Shown here one piece after another: positions 1-6,229 of a stretch of DNA of 6,229 nucleotides; within the stretch, counting starts at the first letter, position 1, and each line of letters opens with the position of its first letter. Origin of the DNA: Roseimaritima sp. (GTDB lineage: Bacteria > Planctomycetota > Planctomycetia > Pirellulales > Pirellulaceae). Where the stretch lies: assembly GCA_007124075.1 (NCBI GenBank), contig SLFV01000376.1, positions 1 to 6,229 of the forward strand. The letters run 5' to 3'. The notes under the pieces are model-generated. The model was not told the origin of the DNA and made no database searches. It worked only from the letters and a program-made list of their open reading frames with translations. The position numbers were made by a program, and so were the translations under genes.

Positions 1-771
1 CAAGGTGGGGGGCACGGGATTGAAATTCGTCGCGAAAGCGGTACTGACTTCCTCTACGTGGCGGCTTACCAGCAAGTCAAAACATTTGCCAAGCTCAGCA
101 CCACGGGGGAACTTGTTTGGCAACAGTTTGCACCTATGCAAGCGGGACACTACGCGGCGGCGGAGGCCTCCGATCCGCAAAAGATCTGGGGACGCGACCG
201 CTTCCTGCCCACGAATTTTGCTTTCCTGCCTGACGGTGGATTCTACCTGGCTGACGGCTATGGAAGTTTCTTTATCCATCGCTACGACGCCGATGGACAG
301 TGGATTTCCTGTTTCGGTGGTCCGGGAAAAGGGGAGGGAACCTTTCAGACGCCGCATGGATTGTGGATCGACCAACAGCAAGGTCAACCGTCGCAAATTG
401 TCGTTTGTGACCGTGCGCGTAACCAGTTACAGATCTTTGACCTGGACGGCAACTATCAGCAAACGGTGCCGGATTTTGGCTTGCCTGCCAACGCAGATGC
501 TCACAATGGGTTGTGGCTGATACCGGAACTGGTTGCGCGTGTCTCGCTGCTGGACAGCCAATTTCAAACCGTTGCGACTTTGGGGGACGATCGGCAACGG
601 ATAATGGCCGATCGCGACGCATCGAAAGGGTTTACCATTCGTAGCGACGAAAGCCGTTGGCAAGACGGCCATTTTATTCATCCCCACGATGCTTGCTTCG
701 ACCAACAAGGCAACATTTACGTCGCCGAATGGGTTTCAACGGGACGCGTGACTAAGTTGACGCGAGCGTGA
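1..771 (+). CDS. NHL-type beta-propeller, PAL-like (peptidyl-alpha-hydroxyglycine lyase family), 5' truncated
   Basis: The reading frame is open from base 1 and ends at TGA 769-771. It gives 256 residues; the true start lies left of the window. The protein shows NHL/six-bladed propeller repeats: short strands followed by a Gly-rich or Asp-rich turn, such as FYLADGY (81-87), PHGLWID (118-124), IVVCDRARNQLQIFD (133-147) and HPHDACFDQQGNIYVAEW (227-244). The order HG (H5), DGY (Y87), PHG (H119), DR (137-138) and PHD (H229) matches, from memory, the order of metal-binding His and catalytic Tyr/Arg residues in the lyase domain of animal peptidylglycine alpha-amidating monooxygenase. No copper-monooxygenase half is visible. 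Location cannot be judged because any signal peptide is outside the window. A plain NHL protein without enzyme activity is the alternative. The esterase gene follows after 55 bp on the same strand. The propeller family is secure; lyase activity is inference. Confidence 0.85.
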   Translation, partial: QGGGHGIEIRRESGTDFLYVAAYQQVKTFAKLSTTGELVWQQFAPMQAGHYAAAEASDPQKIWGRDRFLPTNFAFLPDGGFYLADGYGSFFIHRYDADGQWISCFGGPGKGEGTFQTPHGLWIDQQQGQPSQIVVCDRARNQLQIFDLDGNYQQTVPDFGLPANADAHNGLWLIPELVARVSLLDSQFQTVATLGDDRQRIMADRDASKGFTIRSDESRWQDGHFIHPHDACFDQQGNIYVAEWVSTGRVTKLTRA

Positions 772-826
772 GGATTGCTATCACCCGAAATACGGAATCG
801 ACAATCAGGCGGAACCAGTACAGACA

Positions 827-1558
827 ATGAAAGCATACCAAAAAAATATCTGCGGGCTGACCTGCGTTGTGATTGACTCTGGTCAGCCCTGTAGCGTGGC
901 CGTGGTGGCCTGCCATGGATATGGCGCGCCGGGGGATGACTTGGTGCCTTTGGGAGCCCAATGGATCGATTGGCTGGGCGATCGATCCGCTCCGGTACGT
1001 TTCGTCTTTCCTGCTGCCCCTTACAGCCTCGCGGATTTGGGGATGCCCAATGCTCGGGCATGGTGGCCGCTAAATATGCAGCGTTTGATGTCATTAATGC
1101 ATACCAACCGATTTTCGGAACTGCACGATCAGGAGCCACCGGGCATCGACCAAGCGCGGCAATTGTTTGCCGAAACGGTTCAGCAAGTCGTTGCTGAACT
1201 GGAGGGCGACCACAAACGCTTGGTTCTTGCTGGTTTTTCCCAGGGAGCGATGCTGACATTGGACGCGGCGCTGCGAGGCCTGGACCAACCGCCCCAGTTG
1301 TTACTGCAAATGTCTGGGACCTTGGTGTGTCGTCCGGTTTGGCAGCCATTGGCCAAGCGTTTGACTGAGACCCAGGTTCTGCAGAGCCATGGAACCAGTG
1401 ATTCGATCCTGCCGTTCAGCAGTGCCGAAGCCCTCCGCGATCTGCTAGTCGCTGCGGGCGTGAACGTTAATTTTATGCCGTTCCCCGGTGATCACACGAT
1501 TGGTGGTCCCATGCTGCAAGCATCCGCCAGCGCGATCGAACAACTGATTCAGGAATAA
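827..1558 (+). CDS. Alpha/beta-hydrolase, phospholipase/carboxylesterase family
   Basis: This 243-residue protein should be a serine esterase of the alpha/beta-hydrolase fold that cleaves carboxylic esters; the natural substrate cannot be told. The nucleophile elbow is GFSQG with Ser138 (136-140). The acid is probably Asp192 in HGTSDSILPF, and the base His223 in FPGDHTI, in the order and spacing usual for this family. HGYGAPGDD (30-38) after the first strand is the expected oxyanion-hole region. FPAAPYSL (61-68) and ARAWWPL (76-82) are also typical of the predicted-esterase (COG0400-like) branch. No signal peptide or membrane segment is visible, so it is probably cytoplasmic. Length fits a complete single-domain enzyme. 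ATG 827 is the only sensible start, but it has just a weak purine stretch (807-814) upstream. The stop codon is 5 bp before hrpB, suggesting cotranscription. Family assignment is firm, substrate unknown. Confidence 0.92.
   Translation: MKAYQKNICGLTCVVIDSGQPCSVAVVACHGYGAPGDDLVPLGAQWIDWLGDRSAPVRFVFPAAPYSLADLGMPNARAWWPLNMQRLMSLMHTNRFSELHDQEPPGIDQARQLFAETVQQVVAELEGDHKRLVLAGFSQGAMLTLDAALRGLDQPPQLLLQMSGTLVCRPVWQPLAKRLTETQVLQSHGTSDSILPFSSAEALRDLLVAAGVNVNFMPFPGDHTIGGPMLQASASAIEQLIQE
1551..1554 (+). promoter_or_regulatory. Ribosome-binding site of hrpB
   Basis: AGGA lies 9 bases before the ATG at 1564 and 18 bases before a second in-frame ATG at 1573, so it favours the upstream start. It overlaps the last sense codons of the esterase gene just before its TAA at 1556-1558. 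This placement suggests that ribosomes finishing the esterase can start hrpB directly. It is a short match and could be chance. Confidence 0.45.
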
Positions 1559-1563
1559 ACAAG

Positions 1564-4203
1564 ATGCAGCGTATGACGGATGACCGGACGCCCGCAATCC
1601 TCACTGATTCGTTACCAATTGACGCTGTGCTGTCGGAAGTCCTTGCCGCGGTAGCGGACCCAACCAACGTCATCCTGAAGGCTCCCCCCGGTGCTGGCAA
1701 AACGACCGGTGTGCCGCTGGCTTTGTTGCGGTGGGGACAGGTGGAAGGCCAAATCTGGATCGCTCAACCACGTCGTTTGGCGGCTCGTGCCGCATCCGCC
1801 CGCATTGCGGACGGATGCCAAACCAAGGTTGGCGAAGAGGTCGGGTATCAAGTCCGTTTTGAGAAACGCTGGAGTCCGCAGACAAGAATCGTCACTGCAA
1901 CCACCGGGGTCTTACTGAGACGCTTGCAAGCCGATCCTTTCTTGAAGGGAATCGGTGCAGTCCTGCTGGATGAATTCCACGAACGTTCACTGGAAGTCGA
2001 TCTTGCCTTGGGGATGCTGGTGCGTCTGAAGCAAACCGTCCGGCCCGACCTGCGGTTGATCGTGATGAGCGCCACACTGGACCCGCAGCCGATCGCTGAT
2101 TTCCTTCGACGCCACGACTGCGCGACGGCTTGTGTGCAAAGCGACGGCCGCAGTTATCCGGTTGAAATCAACTATTCCCTCCCGGCAATCAAGAACAAGC
2201 TGGAACAGGAGATCACGAACCTTCTGGAGAAACTGCTCCGTAGTACGAAAACCGAAGGGCACATCCTTGTCTTTCTGCCCGGTGTGGGGGAGATTCGCCG
2301 CGTATTGCGGCAAGCCCGCCAGGTCATCGCTCCGAAGCAAGCGACGTTGATGCCGCTCTATGGCGACCTGCCCCCGGACGAGCAGGATGCGGTGTTGCGT
2401 CCAAGCCGAAAACGAAAAATCGTGCTTGCCACCAATGTCGCAGAAACTTCGATCACTATCCCCGACGTAACGATCGTGATCGACAGTGGACTGGCAAGAG
2501 TTTTGCGGTTTGATCCCTCGGTTGGATTGCCCAAATTGGAGGTCGAACCGATTTCTATTGCTGCTGCGGACCAGCGATCCGGGAGGGCGGGGCGAACGGC
2601 ACCCGGATACGCATACCGGTTATGGCCGGAAAATGCCAACCGAGGACGACCGCTGGCCGATACGCCAGAGATTCAACGTGGTGATTGTGCCGCCGCTGTG
2701 CTGAGCTTGTTCGGTTGGGGCGAACATCAAATCCACGATTTTCCCTGGCTTGATCCCCCCAGGAAGACGGCGGTCCAAAACGCGACGGACCTGTTACGGC
2801 AGTTGGATGCGATCGATGGCAAGCAGTTGACCGGACTGGGAAAACAGATGCTGAGGATGCCGATTCATCCACGGTTGGCAAGACTGCTGTTGGCCGGTCG
2901 CGATTTAGGAATTTCTGGTCAAACCAGTGTCGCTGCAGCTCTACTAAGCGAGCGTGACCCGTTTCGATCCGCGCACCGCCCGCCGCAAGTTAAAATCCGA
3001 GGTCAACGCGTTGCCCCACTCAGCCCCTCGGCCGGAAAGTCCGATATCGTGGATCAGGTGCATCGCTTAACCGACTTCGCTAGCCGCGCAGCCGGTTCAC
3101 CGCGAGAAGGAGGCGATCACCTTAATGTCCCGGCAGCAAAACATGTGCTGCGTGTTGCCGACCAACTGCGAGAAATGTCAAAGCCGCAAGCTGAAGCGGG
3201 GGAAGAGGCCGCGGCCCAAGGGTCGGCCAGTGCGGATCCCGACGAATTGTTGATGCGCGCATTGCTGGCCGCCTATCCCGATCGGTTGGCCAAGCGCAGG
3301 GCCGTCCGAAATGAGCGTGCCGTCGCCGCCAATGGCCTGGGAATGCGACTGGATGGCCAATCATGTGTGCAAGAAGGCGATCTGTTTGTTGCGATTGATG
3401 TTCAACAGGGCGCAACCGACGCGAAGGTTCGTAAGGCCTCGTTGGTGCTGCCCGAATGGCTGGACGAGCGGCACTGGGAAAGGCGAGATGAATGTTTTTT
3501 TCATCCAACACAAAAACAGGTTGTGCGGCGGCGGCGACACTACTGGAATGGCCTCTTGCTGCGTGAGGCACCGCTGGAATTCATCGCCAGTGAACAAACA
3601 CAAGACTTGCTTTACCAGCACGCTTTACGACATTGGAAACAAGTATTTCCAGAAGACGAAAAGCTGCAGCGGTGGTTGCTGCGAGTCCGCAGTGTCGCCC
3701 GCTGGTGCCCGGAACTGGAATTGCCTCAGTTGGACCAAGGCAAGCTTGAGCGGATTTGCTGGCAACTTTGCCTTGGGCCTCGTAGTTTGGCGGAACTCCG
3801 CTTGGCTCCCTGGGATCAATACGCGCGTTCTTGCTTGACGTACGACCAGCAACAGCTTATCGATCGCTATGCACCGGAACGCCTGCGGGTCCCTAGTGGA
3901 AACGAGATGGTCATCCATTATTCCGGCGACCAACCCCCAGTCTTGGCCGTACGCTTGCAGGAACTATTTGGCTGGACCGAGACGCCACGGATTGCGGCGG
4001 GAAAAGTTGCGTTGCAACTGCATCTCTTGGGGCCAAATTATCGACCACAACAGATCACGGAAGACCTTGCTAGTTTTTGGCAAAACACGTATCCGCAGGT
4101 TCGCAAAGACCTGCGTCGTCGTTATCCTAAGCACCAATGGCCGGAGGACCCGCTGCATGCCGTGGCAAATCGCAGTGGACTATCCCGCGATGCAAAACCA
4201 TAA
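1564..4203 (+). CDS. hrpB: ATP-dependent helicase HrpB (DEAH family), complete
   Basis: This 879-residue protein is a DEAH/RHA-type superfamily 2 NTPase of the HrpB branch, expected to act on RNA in the cytoplasm. Motif I is APPGAGKTT (40-48). Motif II is DEFH (136-139), with Phe where classical DEAH enzymes have Ala; as I recall, E. coli HrpB has the same variant. Motif III is SAT (169-171), motif IV is around LVFLPG (235-240), motif V is ATNVAETSITIPD (289-301), and motif VI is QRSGRAGR (337-344) with the arginine fingers. A winged-helix/HA2-like region follows (about 375-465). The C-terminal HrpB domain ends with RRRYPKHQWPEDP (851-863), a hallmark of the family. The protein is somewhat longer than the roughly 800 residues of proteobacterial HrpB. 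Much of the difference seems to be a stretch at about 466-560 containing an Ala/Glu/Gly-rich segment. All motifs are intact and no frameshift is seen. In E. coli the role is obscure; in Xanthomonas HrpB has been linked to mRNA processing and adhesion. ATG 1564 is chosen over ATG 1573 because of the AGGA at 1551. Confidence 0.97.
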   Translation: MQRMTDDRTPAILTDSLPIDAVLSEVLAAVADPTNVILKAPPGAGKTTGVPLALLRWGQVEGQIWIAQPRRLAARAASARIADGCQTKVGEEVGYQVRFEKRWSPQTRIVTATTGVLLRRLQADPFLKGIGAVLLDEFHERSLEVDLALGMLVRLKQTVRPDLRLIVMSATLDPQPIADFLRRHDCATACVQSDGRSYPVEINYSLPAIKNKLEQEITNLLEKLLRSTKTEGHILVFLPGVGEIRRVLRQARQVIAPKQATLMPLYGDLPPDEQDAVLRPSRKRKIVLATNVAETSITIPDVTIVIDSGLARVLRFDPSVGLPKLEVEPISIAAADQRSGRAGRTAPGYAYRLWPENANRGRPLADTPEIQRGDCAAAVLSLFGWGEHQIHDFPWLDPPRKTAVQNATDLLRQLDAIDGKQLTGLGKQMLRMPIHPRLARLLLAGRDLGISGQTSVAAALLSERDPFRSAHRPPQVKIRGQRVAPLSPSAGKSDIVDQVHRLTDFASRAAGSPREGGDHLNVPAAKHVLRVADQLREMSKPQAEAGEEAAAQGSASADPDELLMRALLAAYPDRLAKRRAVRNERAVAANGLGMRLDGQSCVQEGDLFVAIDVQQGATDAKVRKASLVLPEWLDERHWERRDECFFHPTQKQVVRRRRHYWNGLLLREAPLEFIASEQTQDLLYQHALRHWKQVFPEDEKLQRWLLRVRSVARWCPELELPQLDQGKLERICWQLCLGPRSLAELRLAPWDQYARSCLTYDQQQLIDRYAPERLRVPSGNEMVIHYSGDQPPVLAVRLQELFGWTETPRIAAGKVALQLHLLGPNYRPQQITEDLASFWQNTYPQVRKDLRRRYPKHQWPEDPLHAVANRSGLSRDAKP

Positions 4204-4248
4204 GCTCGATTGGACCGCCCCACAAACCTACCGACTTGGCAATGGGTG

Positions 4249-4698
4249 ATGGAAGAAACGCTGTACAAAGAATCCCCATCGATGTTCCGTAACCATCCCG
4301 TTGGTTACGTGCTGACCTTGGTTTTGTGTTTGGTCGGGGTCGGTATTCCGATTCTTATTGTTTGGTATGTTCGCAGTCGGTCCACGGTTCTTACGGTAAC
4401 CAACATGCGCACCAGCTTGCATCGAGGCTGGCTTAGCCGAGCGGTTTCGGAGGTTTGGCATGGCGACGTGCGCAACGTGCAAATGCATCAGACGGCCGCG
4501 CAACGTGTCCTAGGTACTGGGCGGATTTCGATCAGCAGTGCGGGGCAAGGTGGAATCGAAATCGATGTCAACGGGATGCCCAACCCTTATCGGGTCAAGG
4601 ATGTCATCGATAAGTATCGCGTCGCTAAGAAATCGGCGCTTCTAAGCGGCAGTACCGCGACAAAGGAGCAAGCATCGGACGGTGCAACCGAAAAATGA
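4249..4698 (+). CDS. Membrane-anchored PH-like (bPH) domain protein
   Basis: This is a 149-residue protein. The N-terminus MEETLYKESPSMFRNHP is followed by a hydrophobic stretch at about 18-42 (VGYVLTLVL to LIVWY), long enough for one membrane span or a tight hairpin. Basic residues (VRSRS) come next, then a beta-rich domain at about 45-125: TVLTVTNMRTSLHRGWLSR, a WHGDVRNVQMHQ segment, ISISSAGQGGIEIDVNGMPNP, and the helix YRVKDVIDKYR. This layout is that of bacterial PH-domain (YdbS/bPH2-type) membrane proteins, with the domain probably on the cytoplasmic side. The tail (130-149) is polar and likely disordered. The molecular role of these proteins is not known. ATG 4249 is preferred because family members, as I recall, start close to the EETLY...SPSMFRNHP motif. 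The frame is also open from a TTG at 4210, which would add 13 residues and sit 6 bp after hrpB. Neither start has a good Shine-Dalgarno sequence. It may be the last gene of the hrpB transcript. Confidence 0.85.
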   Translation: MEETLYKESPSMFRNHPVGYVLTLVLCLVGVGIPILIVWYVRSRSTVLTVTNMRTSLHRGWLSRAVSEVWHGDVRNVQMHQTAAQRVLGTGRISISSAGQGGIEIDVNGMPNPYRVKDVIDKYRVAKKSALLSGSTATKEQASDGATEK

Positions 4699-4791
4699 AC
4701 CGCGGGGGCTGGTGACTCCGTATCCGGTCGCGACTGGCGTAGCCGTTTGTTTGTGCGGCGATCTGTTCGACCCCGTTTCTCTACCGCTCGT

Positions 4792-6229
4792 CTAACTTGC
4801 GGGCTCGTTCGTGACATCCTGATCTGCGGGATCCGCCGCGGCTGATCGCCAGAGAAGTCCCGACAGATCGTCCAAGAAAGTATACAGGACCGGAATCGCG
4901 ATCAGTGTCAACAGCAGCGACAATGTCTGACCTCCGACCACCAGTACCGCGATCGAACGTCGCTCCTCAGCGCCAGGCCCCGTGGCGATCAACAAAGGAA
5001 GTAGTCCCGCAACGAAGGACACCGTTGTCATCAAAATCGGACGTAAGCGATCGCGATTCGCGCGCATCAACGCTGTCTGACGATCCATACCGCGACGGCG
5101 CAAAGCGTTTGTTTGATCGACCTGCAGAATCGCGGCCTTCTTCACCACCCCAAACAGCACCAAGATTCCCATGCAGGAATACAGGTTCAGCGTTTCACCA
5201 CCCCAATACAGGCAGATCAAACCGAAAGGGACGGCCAGCGGCAGCGATGCGAGGATAACCAGTGGATAAACAAGATGTTCATATTGTGCCGCCAGCACGA
5301 TGTACATGAAAACCATCGACAGAAAAAAGATCCACTGAAAATCACGGATTGTTCGCTCCAATTCGCGTCCGCCCCCCAATACCTGAATATCCATTTCCTC
5401 GGGAAGTTCCAGGGTTTCAATCGCTTGCCACATGGCGTCCAAACCGTCGGTTAGACCGTAGCCAGCAGCAATATTTCCCCGAACCGCGACCATCTTCTGC
5501 CGTCCTAATCGGTCGATACGCGAGGCGTTCGTGGCAAATGAAAAATCTACCACGTTGTCGATACGACTAAGCGACGATGGTGACAGCCCAGCGGTATCCG
5601 CAGCATCAACTGATGCCAGCGTTCCGCTCCAAGCATCGCCGGGGGGATTCGAAGGAACACTTACCGCCTGGCCCCCCGTGCGAACGTACAATTGCGAAAT
5701 GGAGTCAATGTCATTGCGATCAATGCCTACCAAGCGTACCTCGACATCGTAGGCATCGTCCAAATCGTGATCGACAAATCGAGAGACGCGATCATCACCA
5801 CCAACCGCAATTCGTAGCGTTTCGGCGATTTCCGTGACATCCACCCCTAACGCGGCCGCACGCTGGCGATCGATCGCCACGAGGAGCTCCGGGTTATCAA
5901 TCTGCAAGGTCACATACGTGTCCGCCAATTGCGGCATCTGGCGGGCTTGTTCCCGTAGCCGGTGGCTGAACTGCAGCAATCGATCCAGGTTGGGGCCGGT
6001 GATGGAGAAGTCAATATCCGATCCCGAACCGGTGCGAAGCGAGGTTAAATTACGGACCGATATCTGTAAATCGCCCAACTGGTTTAAGCGACTGCGAACT
6101 TCCGACATTTTATCGCGTTGTGAATAATTTCCCCGGAACGCGGCCGCAGGATCAAACCGCAGTAGGGCACCCACCATGCGAGAAAACGAAAACGACCGTT
6201 GCTCACTATCAACCAAACGAATGTAATAC
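4792..6229 (-). CDS. RND-family efflux transporter inner-membrane subunit (AcrB-like), C-terminal half; N-terminus beyond window
   Basis: On the minus strand the frame is open from the right edge to TAG at 4794-4792, giving 478 visible residues. The start and roughly the first 500-600 residues are outside. It should be a proton-driven exporter subunit of the AcrB/HAE type that works with a periplasmic adaptor and an outer-membrane channel. Visible order: end of porter subdomain PC1 and PC2 (GSGSDIDFSITGPNLDRL, fragment residues 68-84); the docking-domain segment with AIDRQRAAALGVDVTEI (118-134) and LRIAVGGDDR (138-147); the return to PC2 (SRIDRLGRQKMVAV, 236-249). Then come five membrane spans corresponding to TM8-TM12: about 300-317, 320-341, 348-370, 396-416 and 428-450. 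GVVKKAAIL (360-368) holds the TM10 lysine (K364) that matches the proton-relay Lys940 of AcrB; NRDRLRPILMTT (391-402) is the conserved loop before TM11. The relay aspartates of TM4 lie outside. Substrate cannot be predicted. It is tail to tail with the PH gene. Confidence 0.95.
   Translation of the reverse strand, partial: YYIRLVDSEQRSFSFSRMVGALLRFDPAAAFRGNYSQRDKMSEVRSRLNQLGDLQISVRNLTSLRTGSGSDIDFSITGPNLDRLLQFSHRLREQARQMPQLADTYVTLQIDNPELLVAIDRQRAAALGVDVTEIAETLRIAVGGDDRVSRFVDHDLDDAYDVEVRLVGIDRNDIDSISQLYVRTGGQAVSVPSNPPGDAWSGTLASVDAADTAGLSPSSLSRIDNVVDFSFATNASRIDRLGRQKMVAVRGNIAAGYGLTDGLDAMWQAIETLELPEEMDIQVLGGGRELERTIRDFQWIFFLSMVFMYIVLAAQYEHLVYPLVILASLPLAVPFGLICLYWGGETLNLYSCMGILVLFGVVKKAAILQVDQTNALRRRGMDRQTALMRANRDRLRPILMTTVSFVAGLLPLLIATGPGAEERRSIAVLVVGGQTLSLLLTLIAIPVLYTFLDDLSGLLWRSAAADPADQDVTNEPAS

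Noticed and set aside
5..520. A long second open frame on the + strand over the propeller gene
   Set aside because: Its translation is rich in Arg, Ser and Thr with no recognisable motif, while the overlapping frame gives clear NHL repeats. It is a shadow frame.
775..804. Possible sigma-70 promoter in the gap before the esterase (TTGCTA near 775)
   Set aside because: At 17-18 bp spacing the -10 position reads TCGACA or CGACAA, too poor to call a promoter.
717..1349. A 210-codon open frame on the minus strand opposite the esterase
   Set aside because: The product is low-complexity (Arg, Pro, Ala, Ser) and lies opposite a hydrolase with an intact catalytic triad.
3122..3571. Minus-strand open frame within hrpB
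   Set aside because: It has His/Arg/Pro-rich composition typical of antisense of a GC-rich gene and no domain; hrpB is continuous here.
5865..5878. Perfect 14-base palindrome GGCGATCGATCGCC
   Set aside because: It falls in the codons for the conserved VAIDRQRA segment of the RND docking region and is best seen as part of the general CGATCG excess, not as an operator.
5850..6148. Repeated ACGCGGCCGCA at 5850-5860 and 6138-6148
   Set aside because: Both copies are in coding sequence rich in Ala codons (AAA and AAAL-type segments); no repeat unit extends beyond the shared 11 bases.
6214..6216. Codon at 6216-6214 (minus) as the start of the RND gene
   Set aside because: It is a TTG, the frame stays open to the window edge (YYIR precedes it), and the protein at this point is already in the middle of the porter domain.

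Overview
The window holds five protein-coding genes packed end to end, with no RNA gene, mobile element, CRISPR array or long non-coding stretch. Four genes lie on the + strand and a fifth converges on them from the right. Both outer genes run off the window edges. Moderately high GC, short gaps and the style of the proteins suggest a Gram-negative-type bacterium. My best guess is a planctomycete of the Rhodopirellula/Pirellulaceae kind, based on remembered resemblance of the PH-domain and RND proteins and not on any search.

Layout: (1) bases 1-771, +, the C-terminal part of an NHL-type beta-propeller resembling the peptidyl-hydroxyglycine lyase (PAL) domain; (2) 827-1558, +, a serine alpha/beta-hydrolase of the phospholipase/carboxylesterase family; (3) 1564-4203, +, the DEAH-family helicase HrpB, complete; (4) 4249-4698, +, a small membrane-anchored PH-like (bPH) protein; (5) 4792 to the right edge, -, the C-terminal half of an RND-family efflux pump inner-membrane subunit.

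The esterase and hrpB are 5 bp apart, and the hrpB ribosome-binding site sits on the esterase stop codon, so these two are very probably cotranscribed. The PH gene follows hrpB by 45 bp and may be in the same transcript. The propeller is 55 bp upstream of the esterase and could be part of it. The RND gene is a separate unit, tail to tail with the PH gene across 93 bp. The products (possible secreted or periplasmic enzyme, esterase, RNA helicase, membrane protein) do not form an obvious pathway; the cluster looks like ordinary genome packing rather than a dedicated system.

I found no convincing new biological system. The points most worth checking are a complete PAL-like metal site in the propeller, a long variable insert in HrpB, a docking-region loop in the RND pump, and a marked excess of the hexamer CGATCG.
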